This document shows positions 1-9,000 of a stretch of 49,589 nt of DNA, piece after piece. The stretch comes from Isosphaera sp. (lineage in GTDB: Bacteria; Planctomycetota; Planctomycetia; Gemmatales; Gemmataceae). Each line of letters begins with the position of its first letter. The first letter of the stretch is position 1. The DNA lies in NCBI GenBank assembly GCA_013822345.1, contig PNKH01000057.1, positions 1 through 49,589 of the forward strand. The letters are read 5' to 3'. A program made the translations under genes and the position numbers. The notes under the pieces were generated by a model, which was not told the DNA's origin, did no database searches, and saw only the letters and a list, made by a program, of their open reading frames with translations.

Positions 1-364
1 CGGTTGCAGAACTTCACTGCGTCGAAAAGACTCGCGCAACGATTGGGGCCTGGGCCGTCCGGGTGACATGGGGTACGCGGCCGGCGGCACTGATCGGGTT
101 TGCGCCCAGGGCCAGCGCGTATTAAATCGCCTTGTTTCCAAGCAAAACTGCAAGATGACGACCTGTTTTTACCCCGTTTTCTCTCGGTCAAGATTCACAA
201 ACGCCTAGAAAAGCAGGCAAATTGAATACGCGTTGGCCGTGGGTTTGCGCCCGAATTCCTCGTGACTCAGCGATGTTGGGGTGGAATCCGGCCTTGACCC
301 CGCCGATAATATGACTAGAGTTCGTCTGCCCATATCCGAAGTGGCACTGCGGAGGTTTCCCCGG
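1..364. other. Left-edge non-coding region upstream of the metal cluster
   Basis: I see no convincing gene here. The only long frame is an antisense shadow. A GATAAT-like -10 lies at about 303-308, which would put transcription just ahead of the GGAGG at 351-355 that serves the first gene. I could not pair it with a good -35 at the usual spacing, so the promoter call is weak. Confidence 0.4.
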
Positions 365-853
365 ATGTTCCGGCGGGCGTTGACCTACCAACTGATCCTC
401 GCCGTGGCAGTCGGGCCGCTGCTCTGCTGCTGCACGACCGGTCAGTTGTTGGCGTCGCCCTTCCGGCCGGCCGGACCCGCACCGGTTTCCCAATCCTCTG
501 CCGGTACTGCACGAATCACCAGTCCGTGCTGCGCCCGCAAGCACCAGCCGGCGGAGTCGACGCAAGACCGCGGGCACTCTGACCACAAGCCGGTCCCGTC
601 GAAGCCGGGCGAGAAGTGCCCCTGCAAGGACGACTCGAACAAGTCGAAGGCGGTCGAGGCCGAGACGATCTCGGCGGGTGCCTCGACCTTTCTCCGGGCT
701 CTCACGCTCGACCTCGTCGGCCCCTTCTTGACCGTTGACGGCACCCCCTGCCTGACCCGGTTCTCTCAAGAAGCCCTCGGTGCTCGGGGGTGGAACGCTA
801 CACACCTCTCGACAGCCGATCTCCTCTTCGCGCACCACAACCTGCGCTGCTAG
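365..853 (+). CDS. Small secreted Cys/His protein ending in Cys (leader gene of metal cluster)
   Basis: The start at 365 is chosen because GGAGG sits 9 nt upstream (351-355) and the first residues then form a clean signal peptide (MFRRAL...). A longer frame from 281 or 311 lacks a ribosome site. The product is 162 aa, exported, with a CCC cluster at the end of the hydrophobic stretch, a CC pair, a CPCKDD motif, several His, and a C-terminus of HHNLRC in which the last residue is Cys. Two other small secreted proteins of this window (17949-18455 and 47791-48258) also end in H-x(2,3)-C and sit at or near the front of metal genes. I do not know a named family. A periplasmic metal-binding or metal-sensing leader is an inference from the Cys and His content and the position. 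Confidence 0.72.
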   Translation: MFRRALTYQLILAVAVGPLLCCCTTGQLLASPFRPAGPAPVSQSSAGTARITSPCCARKHQPAESTQDRGHSDHKPVPSKPGEKCPCKDDSNKSKAVEAETISAGASTFLRALTLDLVGPFLTVDGTPCLTRFSQEALGARGWNATHLSTADLLFAHHNLRC

Positions 854-1020
854 CCCGCTCTCTTCGGGTGCGTTCCGTTGCCCGCGCAGCGTGACGTGTT
901 CCGTCGTGCCGTAGTCGGCCGTCCCGGCCTGACTCCATCCCTGTCGTTTTCCTCGGGTCTCACCCGCCGTCGCTCCGTCGGCGCGCGGCGAGAGGGGCAT
1001 TCCGGTCTCTGACGCCAGCC

Positions 1021-1062
1021 GTGTCGGCGGGCCCGGGCGTAGCCGCCCGCAGGCCCGGACAC
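1021..1062. promoter_or_regulatory. GC-rich stem-loop just before the next ribosome site
   Basis: An imperfect long stem (GTGTC at 1021-1025 pairs with GACAC at 1058-1062) is capped by a perfect CGGGCG/CGCCCG arm pair (1034-1039 and 1044-1049) around TAGC. The ribosome site AGGAGGTT follows at once. There is no T-tract, so it looks like an intercistronic mRNA structure rather than an intrinsic terminator. Confidence 0.45.
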
Positions 1063-1073
1063 AGGAGGTTCTC

Positions 1074-1928
1074 ATGGTTCGCACGCTCGTCATTCTCGGC
1101 GGCCTAGGGCTTGCCGTGGCGACGGTGGCCGTCGTCGGGTGCAACAACGCACAGCCCCCGGCCGAGAAGGCGGCCGCCCCGCAGGGGGGCGATCCCAAGC
1201 CCGGTGCCGGCAACAAGGAGGAAGACCACGGCCACAAGCCGGGCGCGCACGGCGGGATCATCGTCTCTTTGGGCAAGGACAGCTACCACGCCGAGGCCGT
1301 GTTCGAGAAGGGCCGGAAGGTCCGCCTCTACATGCTCGGCAAGGAGGAGACCCGGGTCCAGGAGGTGGACGCCCAGGAGCTCTCCGCGTTCGTCACCCCC
1401 GACGGCTCGGCGGAGGCGGTCCCGGTCGCGTTCAAGCCGGAGCCCCAACCGGGCGACGGGAAGGGGAAGACGTCGCTCTTCGTCGCCACCCTCCCGGAAG
1501 ACATGGCCGGGAAGAAGGTGCAGGTCACGATCAACAACATCACCATCGGCACCGAGCGGTTCCGGATCGGGTTCGGCAACGAGGTCCTCGCCCACGCGGA
1601 CGCCATGCCGGTCAAGAAGACGACCGACGAGGAGCGGAAGCTGTTCCTCACCCCGGGCGGCCTGTACACCGCGGCCGACATCGCGGCGAACGGGAAGACC
1701 ATCCCGGCGGTGAAGTACAACGGCATCCGCCCGACCCACGACTCCCACCCGAAGCCGGGCCAGAAGATCTGCCCCATCTCGGAGACCGTTTCGAACCCCA
1801 AGTTCACCTGGGTCATCGGGGGCAAGACCTACGAGTTCTGCTGCATCCCGTGCATCGAGGAGTTCCTGGCCACGGCCAAGGAGAAGCCGGCCGAGATCAA
1901 GGACCCGTCGGCCTACGTGAAGAAGTGA
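1074..1928 (+). CDS. Lipoprotein with His-rich segment and C-terminal FCCxxC metal module
   Basis: A 284-aa predicted lipoprotein. A hydrophobic N-terminus ends in a lipobox (VVGC, Cys 23), followed by a low-complexity linker and a His-rich segment (DHGHKPGAHGG, about residues 51-61). The middle looks like a beta-rich domain I cannot name. The last 70 residues hold C-P-I-S near 232 and then GGKTYEFCCIPC near 250-260, a TRASH/YHS-like arrangement of Cys seen again in other small proteins of this cluster. The start follows a strong AGGAGGTT. A periplasmic or membrane-anchored metal-binding protein that serves the downstream efflux system is likely but inferred. Confidence 0.8.
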   Translation: MVRTLVILGGLGLAVATVAVVGCNNAQPPAEKAAAPQGGDPKPGAGNKEEDHGHKPGAHGGIIVSLGKDSYHAEAVFEKGRKVRLYMLGKEETRVQEVDAQELSAFVTPDGSAEAVPVAFKPEPQPGDGKGKTSLFVATLPEDMAGKKVQVTINNITIGTERFRIGFGNEVLAHADAMPVKKTTDEERKLFLTPGGLYTAADIAANGKTIPAVKYNGIRPTHDSHPKPGQKICPISETVSNPKFTWVIGGKTYEFCCIPCIEEFLATAKEKPAEIKDPSAYVKK

Positions 1929-1991
1929 CGCGGACCGGCGGCCGAGGTGCGGGTCGGTCCCGCGCCGCGCCGGAACCGCGACGAGAACCAC

Positions 1992-2011
1992 GCCGGCCGG
2001 GTTCGGCCGGC
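1992..2011. promoter_or_regulatory. Intercistronic hairpin
   Basis: Perfect 7-bp arms GCCGGCC (1992-1998) and GGCCGGC (2005-2011) enclose GGGTTC. The hairpin sits immediately upstream of the GGAGGA ribosome site of the next gene and has no T-tract. Confidence 0.4.
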
Positions 2012-2030
2012 ATTTCCGGAGGACGAGGCG

Positions 2031-2732
2031 ATGTTGACGAAAGCGATCTTCGGGCTGGCGGCCCTGTTCGGGCTGGCCGGCGTCGGGCTGTCCCTGGCCG
2101 AGACGCGGACCGGGTGTTGCTACCCCGGGGCCGACTGTTGTTTCCCCGGCTCCCCGTGCTGCGACGCCGGTGACTGTTGCGTCCCCGGGGCTGCGTGCTG
2201 CGTGCCCGGCTCGCCCTGCTGTGACACGCCCGCGGCTTCCCTCGGCTGCTGCGCCCCGGGGGCCGACTGCTGCTTCCCCGGCTCCCCGTGCTGCACCGGC
2301 GACTGCTGCGCGCCGGGTTCCCCGTGCTGCGTGCCGGGGGCCGGGTGCTGTGACCTGACGCCGGTCAGTGCGGACGTCGCCCCGGCCCCGCGGGCGAAGG
2401 CGGACCGGAAGGGCGGCTGCTGCCCGGCGGGCGGCTGCTGTGTCGCCGACCAGCCGGCCCAACCCGCGAAGGCCGACGCCGCGACGAGCAAGATCACGGT
2501 GGACGGAATGACGTGCGCCGGGTGCGCGAAGACCGTGGGCAAGGCAGTGTCCGCGGTCGAGGGCGTCGAGTCGGCCGTCGCCGACGTGAAGACGAAGACC
2601 CTCACGGTGACCGCGAAGAAGGGTGCCACCCCGTCGCCGAAGGCGATGTGGGAGGCGGTCGAGAAGGCCGGGTACACCCCGACCCGGATCGAGGGCGCGG
2701 CCGGCACCTTCGACAAGAAGCCGGGGAAGTGA
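2031..2732 (+). CDS. Secreted CCxPG-repeat metallothionein-like protein fused to an HMA domain
   Basis: A 233-aa protein beginning at ATG 2031 behind GGAGGA. An N-terminal signal peptide (to about residue 23) is followed by about 85 residues of repeating CC-x-PG-x-x-CC units (for example CCYPGADCCFPGSPCC), with 24 cysteines in 12 CC pairs. After a spacer come two more CC pairs and then a heavy-metal-associated domain with the metal-binding motif MTCAGC near residues 160-165, running to about 218. The HMA fold normally binds Cu(I) or a similar soft metal in P1B ATPases and chaperones. Here it sits on an exported Cys-repeat arm that could hold many soft-metal ions. The role as periplasmic metal buffer and donor is inference; the repeats and HMA are plain in the sequence. 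Confidence 0.87.
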   Translation: MLTKAIFGLAALFGLAGVGLSLAETRTGCCYPGADCCFPGSPCCDAGDCCVPGAACCVPGSPCCDTPAASLGCCAPGADCCFPGSPCCTGDCCAPGSPCCVPGAGCCDLTPVSADVAPAPRAKADRKGGCCPAGGCCVADQPAQPAKADAATSKITVDGMTCAGCAKTVGKAVSAVEGVESAVADVKTKTLTVTAKKGATPSPKAMWEAVEKAGYTPTRIEGAAGTFDKKPGK

Positions 2733-2739
2733 CCGGCGT

Positions 2740-2767
2740 GCCCCGGCCGGGTTTGTCCGGCCGGGGC
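2740..2767. promoter_or_regulatory. Intercistronic hairpin (11-bp perfect stem)
   Basis: GCCCCGGCCGG (2740-2750) pairs perfectly with CCGGCCGGGGC (2757-2767) around the loop GTTTGT. It starts 8 nt after the preceding stop and is not followed by T residues, so a role in mRNA stability or partial attenuation is more likely than termination. Confidence 0.45.
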
Positions 2768-2795
2768 GTACCCACCGACAACCACCGGGTGTGCC

Positions 2796-3197
2796 ATGCG
2801 TCTACGAACCAAGCTCGCGGGGCTCCTCGTCCTCGCCGGCGTAACGGGCGGCGGGATCGCCGCGGTGCAGTACGCGCGGACGGCCGGGCACGGGGGCGGC
2901 GAGTCGTGCTGCCACGCCGGACCCCAAACCGACGCCGACCCCAACGCCGACCGACCGCTGATTGAACTGGAAGGGGACGACAAGAAACTCGCCGACGCCC
3001 AGGGCTACTGCCCGGTGATGCCCGACACGAAGCTCGGCGAGATGGGACCGCCGGTCAAGGTCCTCCTGAAGGGCAAGGACGGGCGGGAGGAGCCGGTGTT
3101 CGTCTGCTGCAAGGGGTGCAAGCGCAAGGCGCTCTCCGATGCGGACAAGACACTCGCCAGGGTGGCCGAGTTGAAGGCCGCGGCGGCCCCGAAGTGA
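2796..3197 (+). CDS. Small exported CxV...MGxPV...CCxxC...DxDKTLA module protein
   Basis: A 133-aa protein with an N-terminal hydrophobic signal or anchor (to about residue 24), a short His/Cys stretch (ESCCHAG) and a C-terminal module. The module reads C-P-V-M, LGEMGPPVKV, a KGK turn, VFVCCKGC, and DADKTLARV at the end. The same pattern is found in the proteins at 3275 and 10176. The three cysteines of CCKGC plus the upstream Cys resemble TRASH/YHS metal sites. It sits between the CC-repeat/HMA protein and a sister lipoprotein in what looks like one operon. I do not recognise a named family; periplasmic metal binding is inferred. Confidence 0.78.
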   Translation: MRLRTKLAGLLVLAGVTGGGIAAVQYARTAGHGGGESCCHAGPQTDADPNADRPLIELEGDDKKLADAQGYCPVMPDTKLGEMGPPVKVLLKGKDGREEPVFVCCKGCKRKALSDADKTLARVAELKAAAAPK

Positions 3198-3206
3198 TGT
3201 TAACCC

Positions 3207-3228
3207 GCCGGCGCACGGACGCGCCGGC
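3207..3228. promoter_or_regulatory. Intercistronic hairpin
   Basis: GCCGGCGC (3207-3214) pairs with GCGCCGGC (3221-3228) around ACGGAC. It lies between two module genes and has no T-tract. Confidence 0.35.
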
Positions 3229-3274
3229 CGAGCCACGGCCCGGTGCCCGGGCCGGTCAGGGAGGAGGAACGGCT

Positions 3275-3637
3275 GTGAAGGCTGTGATCAAGCAGTGGTT
3301 GGTGACGGTGCTGGCCGGGGTGACGGTGGCGCTTCTGGTGCCGCTCGTCACCGGGTGTTCAAGCCCCGGCGGGTGCCGCACCTGTCGGAAGGAGTCGCCG
3401 GGGCGGGAGCCGGCCCCCCTGGGCTACAACTTGCCGGCCGCGCCCGCCGCGGCCGCGCCGTACGGCGGGCAGAAGACGTGCCCGGTCACCGGCGAGGAGC
3501 TCGGGTCGATGGGTGAGCCCGTCCCGGTGACCCTGAAGGGAAAGACCGTGTACGTGTGCTGCCGCGGGTGCGCCGGGAAAGCCCAGGCGGACCCTGACAA
3601 GACGCTCGCCGCCGTCGTGGCCGAGCGGGCGCGGTAG
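3275..3637 (+). CDS. Lipoprotein with CPVTGEELGSMG...CCRGC...DPDKTLA module
   Basis: The start is taken as GTG 3275 because GAGGAGGAA lies about 6 nt upstream and translation from there gives a proper lipoprotein signal with lipobox VTGC. The 120-aa product carries CRTCRK soon after the lipobox. It ends with the same module as its upstream neighbour: CPVTGEELGSMG, PVPVTLKGK, VYVCCRGC and ADPDKTLAAV. It is probably an outer- or inner-membrane-anchored paralogue of the protein at 2796, holding metal near the efflux adaptor encoded next. The function is inferred from Cys spacing and context only. Confidence 0.77.
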   Translation: MKAVIKQWLVTVLAGVTVALLVPLVTGCSSPGGCRTCRKESPGREPAPLGYNLPAAPAAAAPYGGQKTCPVTGEELGSMGEPVPVTLKGKTVYVCCRGCAGKAQADPDKTLAAVVAERAR

Positions 3638-3793
3638 CACCCCGACCTCGGCCGCAAGGCCGGGGGCCTCGCGCCGTCCCGGGCTTCGGGCGTTCGTGCC
3701 CGCCAGCCGATGTCCGGACCCGGGCGGCCGGGGTTCTCGCGACGAAGTTCACAGGTAGTAGGCCGACGCACGCCCGAACGAGGGGAGCCCAGC

Positions 3794-6037
3794 ATGAAAC
3801 CGGTTCGACGCGCCAGGGCGTTCACCCGAAGCCGGTGGGTCGCGCTCTCGGCCCTCCTCACGGTGGGGGCGGCCGTCCTCTTCGCCCACGAGGGGCACGC
3901 CCCGCTCCCGACGAAGGGCGCGCAGGTGGACGCCGACAGGGGCCACCTGCTCCTCACCGCGGACGCGCGCACGTCGGTCGACGTGGACACCGCCCCGGTC
4001 GAGTCCCGCACGGTCGAGGAGAAGGTACTCGCCTACGCCACCGTGTCCGCGCCGTGGCGGAACCACGGGTACGCGACCGCCCAACTCCCGGGCCGGGTGG
4101 CCCGGGTGGGCGTTACGCCCGGGCAGGTGGTGAAGGCCGGCGACGTGCTCGCCGAGGTCGAGAGCCTCGAGCTCGACACGCTGCAACTCGACCTCCTCGC
4201 GGCCCGGAACGACATCGCCCTGTCCGAGAAGCTGGTCGCCGCGCTCAGGAAGTCCGCCGACCAGGGGACCGTCCCGGGGCAGGCGGTGATCGACGCCGAG
4301 AGCACGCTCGCGCAGAACCGGAACGCGCTCGCCGTCGCCCGGGCGAAGTGGCTCGCCCTCGGACTCCCGGCGGGTCGGCTGGACGAGCTGCTCCGGGACG
4401 GGAAGCCGCTCCCCGGCCTCACCCTCCCCGTCCGCGCCCCGGTCTCCGGCACGGTCGTACACGCGGAACTGACGGCCGGGAAGGTGGTCGATACGAGCGA
4501 GCACCTGGCCGAGGTGATCGACCTCTCGACCGTGTGGGTGCGGGTCGGGGTGCTGGAGAAAGACCTCCACCGGGTGGAGGTCGGGCAGCCGGTCGAGCTC
4601 CACCTCGTCGCCTACCCCGGGGAGGTGTTCCGCACGGAGGTGAAGGCGAAAAGCCTCTACCTCGAACCCGGCACGAACGTGGCCGCCGTGTGGGCCGAAC
4701 TCAAGAACCCCGCGGGTGCCGAGCCCCGCTTCCAGCCGGGGATGGCGGGGCGGGCGTTCGTCCTCGTCTCGGACGGCAGGGCTCGGCCGACGGTCCCGGC
4801 TGTGGCCCTCCTTCGGGAGGGGGCCGAGCGGTTCGTCCTGGTCGAGGAGGCGAGTGCGGCCGGGTCCTCCGAGTACCGGAGGGTGCCGGTCACGGTCGGG
4901 CGGGAGTCGGACGGCCGGGTCGAAGTTCTCGGCGGCAGTCTCTTCCCCGGCGACCGGGTCGTGACCCGGGGCGGGCACGAGCTCGCCCCGTTCTTCGCCC
5001 CGACGGTCCTCAAGCTCTCCCCCGAGGCCGGGCGGACGATCGGGCTCAGGGTCGAGCCCGCAACGGTGCGGTCGGTCGATGACGTCCTCACCCTCGACGG
5101 GGCGGTCGAGGTGCCCCCGGCCCGGCGCGGGTTCGCGGCGTCCCAACTCGCCGGCACGATCCGGACCATCCGGGCGGACCGCGGGCAGCCGGTGAAAGCC
5201 GGCGACGTTGTGGCCGAGGTGTACGGCCCGGAGCTCCTCGCCATGCAGCAGGAACTCCTGAAGACCCACCTCGAGGCCCGCCTCGCCTCGACGACCCTCG
5301 CGAGCCTCAAGAACGTCCCGGGTGCCGCCGCCCGGCGGCTGTGGGAGCTCGAAAGCCAGGTGAACGGGCTCACGGTCCGGGGGGAAGGGCTCCGGAGGAG
5401 ACTCCAGACCGCGGGGCTTACCCCCGACGACGTCGGGCGGCTCCTCGAGAAGGGCGAGATGGTCACGGCCGTCCCGGTCCGTTCGCCGATCGGAGGCGTC
5501 GTGGTGAACTTCGACAGGGTGCTCGGGCAGGCGGTCGCCGCCCACGAGCCCTTGTTCGAGGTCCATGACCTCACCAGACCGCTCGTCCGGGGGTTCGTCT
5601 CGGAGCGGGAGCTGGGGCGGGTGACGCTCGACCGGAAGGCGCGTGTCCGGCCCATCGCCGACCCGGGATCGGTCCTTCCCGGGCGGGTGGTCCGGAGCGG
5701 CCGGACGGTCGGGGCCGACACCCGCTCGCTCGCGGTGTGGGTCGAACTCGACGCGGCGCCCTCCGGCCTACTCCTCCACAACCAGCTCGCCACGGTTTCT
5801 GTCGTCCTCGGCCCGCGGCCGCCCGCCGTCGCAGTGCCGAAGGCGGCGGTGGTCGCGGACGGGTCGGCCTCGTTCGTGTTCGTCCAACGGCCGGACGGTG
5901 CGTTCGACCGCCGGGCGGTCGAGACCGGCCCGTCTGATGACCGGTTCGTCACCGTCACCCGGGGGCTCGCCGCGGGCGAGTCGGTGGCGGTCGCGGGGGC
6001 CGCCGAACTGATGACCGCATTCGCTTCGCTCCGGTGA
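3794..6037 (+). CDS. Tandem (double) periplasmic adaptor of RND metal efflux, CzcB/CusB type
   Basis: A 747-aa product from ATG 3794 (upstream AGGGGAG), about twice the usual 350-420 aa of a membrane fusion protein. It contains two complete adaptor units. Unit 1 has a biotinyl-lipoyl half-motif (GRVARVGVTPGQVVKAGD), a helical hairpin, and beta-barrel and membrane-proximal parts up to about residue 400. Unit 2 starts near residue 408 (SPEAGRTIGLRV) with its own lipoyl half-motif (GTIRTIRADRGQPVKAGD), hairpin and barrel. An N-terminal signal precedes HEGHAP. RND pumps need six adaptors per trimer, so a fused dimer would supply them as three chains; that is inference. It lies 12 bp upstream of the pump gene and is surely its partner. 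Confidence 0.88.
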   Translation: MKPVRRARAFTRSRWVALSALLTVGAAVLFAHEGHAPLPTKGAQVDADRGHLLLTADARTSVDVDTAPVESRTVEEKVLAYATVSAPWRNHGYATAQLPGRVARVGVTPGQVVKAGDVLAEVESLELDTLQLDLLAARNDIALSEKLVAALRKSADQGTVPGQAVIDAESTLAQNRNALAVARAKWLALGLPAGRLDELLRDGKPLPGLTLPVRAPVSGTVVHAELTAGKVVDTSEHLAEVIDLSTVWVRVGVLEKDLHRVEVGQPVELHLVAYPGEVFRTEVKAKSLYLEPGTNVAAVWAELKNPAGAEPRFQPGMAGRAFVLVSDGRARPTVPAVALLREGAERFVLVEEASAAGSSEYRRVPVTVGRESDGRVEVLGGSLFPGDRVVTRGGHELAPFFAPTVLKLSPEAGRTIGLRVEPATVRSVDDVLTLDGAVEVPPARRGFAASQLAGTIRTIRADRGQPVKAGDVVAEVYGPELLAMQQELLKTHLEARLASTTLASLKNVPGAAARRLWELESQVNGLTVRGEGLRRRLQTAGLTPDDVGRLLEKGEMVTAVPVRSPIGGVVVNFDRVLGQAVAAHEPLFEVHDLTRPLVRGFVSERELGRVTLDRKARVRPIADPGSVLPGRVVRSGRTVGADTRSLAVWVELDAAPSGLLLHNQLATVSVVLGPRPPAVAVPKAAVVADGSASFVFVQRPDGAFDRRAVETGPSDDRFVTVTRGLAAGESVAVAGAAELMTAFASLR

Positions 6038-6049
6038 GAGGACAGGGCC

Positions 6050-9000
6050 GTGCTGAACCGCGTCATCGCGTTCTCGCTCCAGAACCGCCTCCTCGTCCTC
6101 ATCGCCGCGGCGGCGGTGACGGCCGCCGGCGTCTACCAACTCGTCCGCACGCCGGTGGACGTGTTCCCGGACCTCAACCGCCCGACCGTGACGGTCATGA
6201 CCGAGGCCCCGGGGCTCGCCCCCGAGGAGGTCGAGGCCCTCGTCACCCGGCCGATCGAGTACCAGGTGAACGGGGCGACCGGGGTGAAGCGCGTCCGCTC
6301 CGCCTCCGGCATCGGGCTCTCCGTCGTGTGGGTCGAGTTCGACTGGGGCACCGACATCTACCGGGACCGGCAGATCGTCTCAGAACGGCTCCAACTCGTC
6401 CGTGAGCGGTTGCCCGAGAGCGTCAACCCGGTCATGGCCCCGATCTCGTCCATCATGGGCGAGGTGATGATCGTCGGCCTCCGGCCCGCGGAGGCGGCGA
6501 AGACCCCGGAGGAAGCTCTGAAGCAGGGGATGGACCTCCGGACGTTCGGCGAGTTCACCGTCCGGAACCGGCTCCTGGCGATCGACGGGGTGTCGCAGGT
6601 GACGGTGATGGGAGGCTACCTCAAGCAGTACCAGGTGGTCACCTCGCCCGAGCGACTGGCCGCCCAGAACGTCACCCTCGAGCAGCTGACCGACGCGGCC
6701 GGGAAGGCGTACGTGCTGGCCGGCGGCGGGGTGATGGAGCGGGGGACGAAGGAGTCCCTCATCCGCATCAGCGCGCAGAGCCTTGCCCCCGAACAGATCG
6801 CCGAGACCCCGGTGGTGTGGCGGGGCGACCGGGCCGTCCGGGTCAAAGACGTGGCGGACGTGCGGCTCGCGGGCCCCGTCCGCCGCGGGGACGGGAGTAC
6901 GCTCGTCAAGGAGGACGGCCGCGTCGCCGGCGGGCCGTCCGTCATCCTCGCCGTCCAGAAGCAGCCCGGGGCCAACACCCTGGACCTCACGCCGAAGCTC
7001 GACGCCGCCCTCGACCAGCTCCAGGCCGACGCCCCGCCCGGCGTCATCATCGAGCGGCGCGTCTTCCGCCAGGGAGACTTCATCGAGACGGCCATCGACA
7101 ACGTGGTGGAAGCCATCCGGGACGGGACCGTCTGGGTGTTCGTCGTCCTCCTCCTGTTCCTTGCGAGCATCCGGACGAGCGTCATCACCTTGACCGCCAT
7201 CCCGCTCTCGATCCTGACCACGGTCCTCGTCTTCAGCTACTTCGGGATCACCATCAACACCATGACCCTCGGCGGGATCGCGGTCGCGGTGGGCGAGCTC
7301 GTCGACGACGCGATCGTCGACGTCGAGAACATTTTCCGAAGGCTCAACGAGAACCGGTCGAAGGCCAACCCCGACCCGGTCCTGAAGGTGGTCTTCCGGG
7401 CGTCGAGCGAGGTCCGGAACTCGATCGTCTACGCGACCCTTATCGTCTGCCTCGTCGTGCTCCCGCTCTTCGCGCTTTCGGGCCTCGAGGGCCGCATGTT
7501 CGCCCCGCTCGGGCTCGCCTACCTCGTGTCGCTCATGGCGTCGCTCCTCGTGTCGCTCACCGTGACCCCGGTCCTCGCGTCGCTCCTCCTCGGCCGGGAC
7601 AAGGTGGCCCGGCCGCACCGGGACGCGCTCCTCCTGCGCGGGCTCAAGTGGCTCGACACCCGGCTCCTGCGCCTCACCCTCCGGTTCCCGCGGCCGGTCC
7701 TGGTCACGTCGCTCGTCCTGTCCGCGGCGACCATGCTCGCCGTGTTCGGGATGGGTTCCGAGTTCCTCCCCCCGTTCAACGAGGGGACGGTGACCGTCAA
7801 CCTCCAGCTCCCGCCCGGGACGAGCCTCGCCGAGAGCGGCCGGGTCGCCGCCCGGGCCGAGCAGACGCTCCTCCAGATCCCCGAGGTCGTGTCCGTCTCG
7901 CGGCGGACCGGGCGGGCCGAGCAGGACGAACACGCCGAGGGCGTGAACGTGTCCGAGGTCGAGGTCCGGCTCACCCCGCACGAGCGGCCGAAGCCGGGAG
8001 CCTGGTACGCGGTGCTGCGTGCGGTCCCGGGCCTCCACGGCTACGGGGTCGAGAGGTCGGGCCGCCCCCACGACCGGGTGCTGGCCGACATCCGGGACAA
8101 GGTGAGCAGCATCCCGAACGTGGCGGCGAACGTCGGGCAGCCCATCAGCCACCGGCTCGACCACGTCATGTCCGGGGTCCGGGCCCAGGTGGCGGTCAAG
8201 GTGTTCGGCCCGGACCTCCAGGAACTCCGGAACGCCGCCCAGGAGATCCAGGACCGGATGGCGACGGTCCCCGGCGTCGTGGACCTCCAGGTCGAGCCGC
8301 AGGTGGAGATCTCGCAGGTGCGGCTCCGGGTGAAGCCGGAGGAGGCGGCCCGGTACGGGCTCGCGCCCGGCGACGTGGCGCGGCTCCTCGAAACCGCGTA
8401 CAAGGGCCGGACCGTGGCGACCGTCCTCGACGCCGAGAAGTACTTCTCGCTCGTCGTCTGGTACGACGAGAGGTCCCGGGCCGACCCGAGGGCCATCGGC
8501 CAGACCATCCTCGACACCCCGTCCGGCAAGAAGGTGTCCCTCGACCAGGTGGCGGAGGTGCTCGACACGACCGGGCCGAACACCCTCAACCACGAGAACG
8601 TCGGCCGGCGGATCGTGGTCTCGTGCAACGTCCAGGGGCGGAGCCTCGGCGACGTGGTGGCCGACATCAAGCGGGCCGTCCGCCCCGTCGAGGAGAAGCT
8701 CCGGGCGAAGGGCGGGGACTACCGGGTCGAGGACGACGGCCAGTACCGGGCGCAGCAGGAGGCGAACACCCGGCTCCTGGTCCTCGGGACGGCGGCCGTC
8801 TTCGGGGTGTTCCTGCTGCTCTGCCGGTGCCTGGGGTCCTGGCGGGCGGCGCTCATGGTGCTCGGGGTGAACATCCCGCTCGCCGGGCTCGGGGCGGTCC
8901 TCGCACTCCTCGTCGTCAACCGCCCGGACGCCGCGGCCCTCCACGCGGTACCGTGGTGGAAGTGGCCCGAGGTCTGGATGCAGGCGACGACGCTGTCCGT

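Noticed and set aside
188-1276. Long antisense frames across the first genes
   Set aside because: They are low-complexity Arg/Pro/Gly/Ala translations mirroring real genes in GC-rich DNA and have no start signals or domains.
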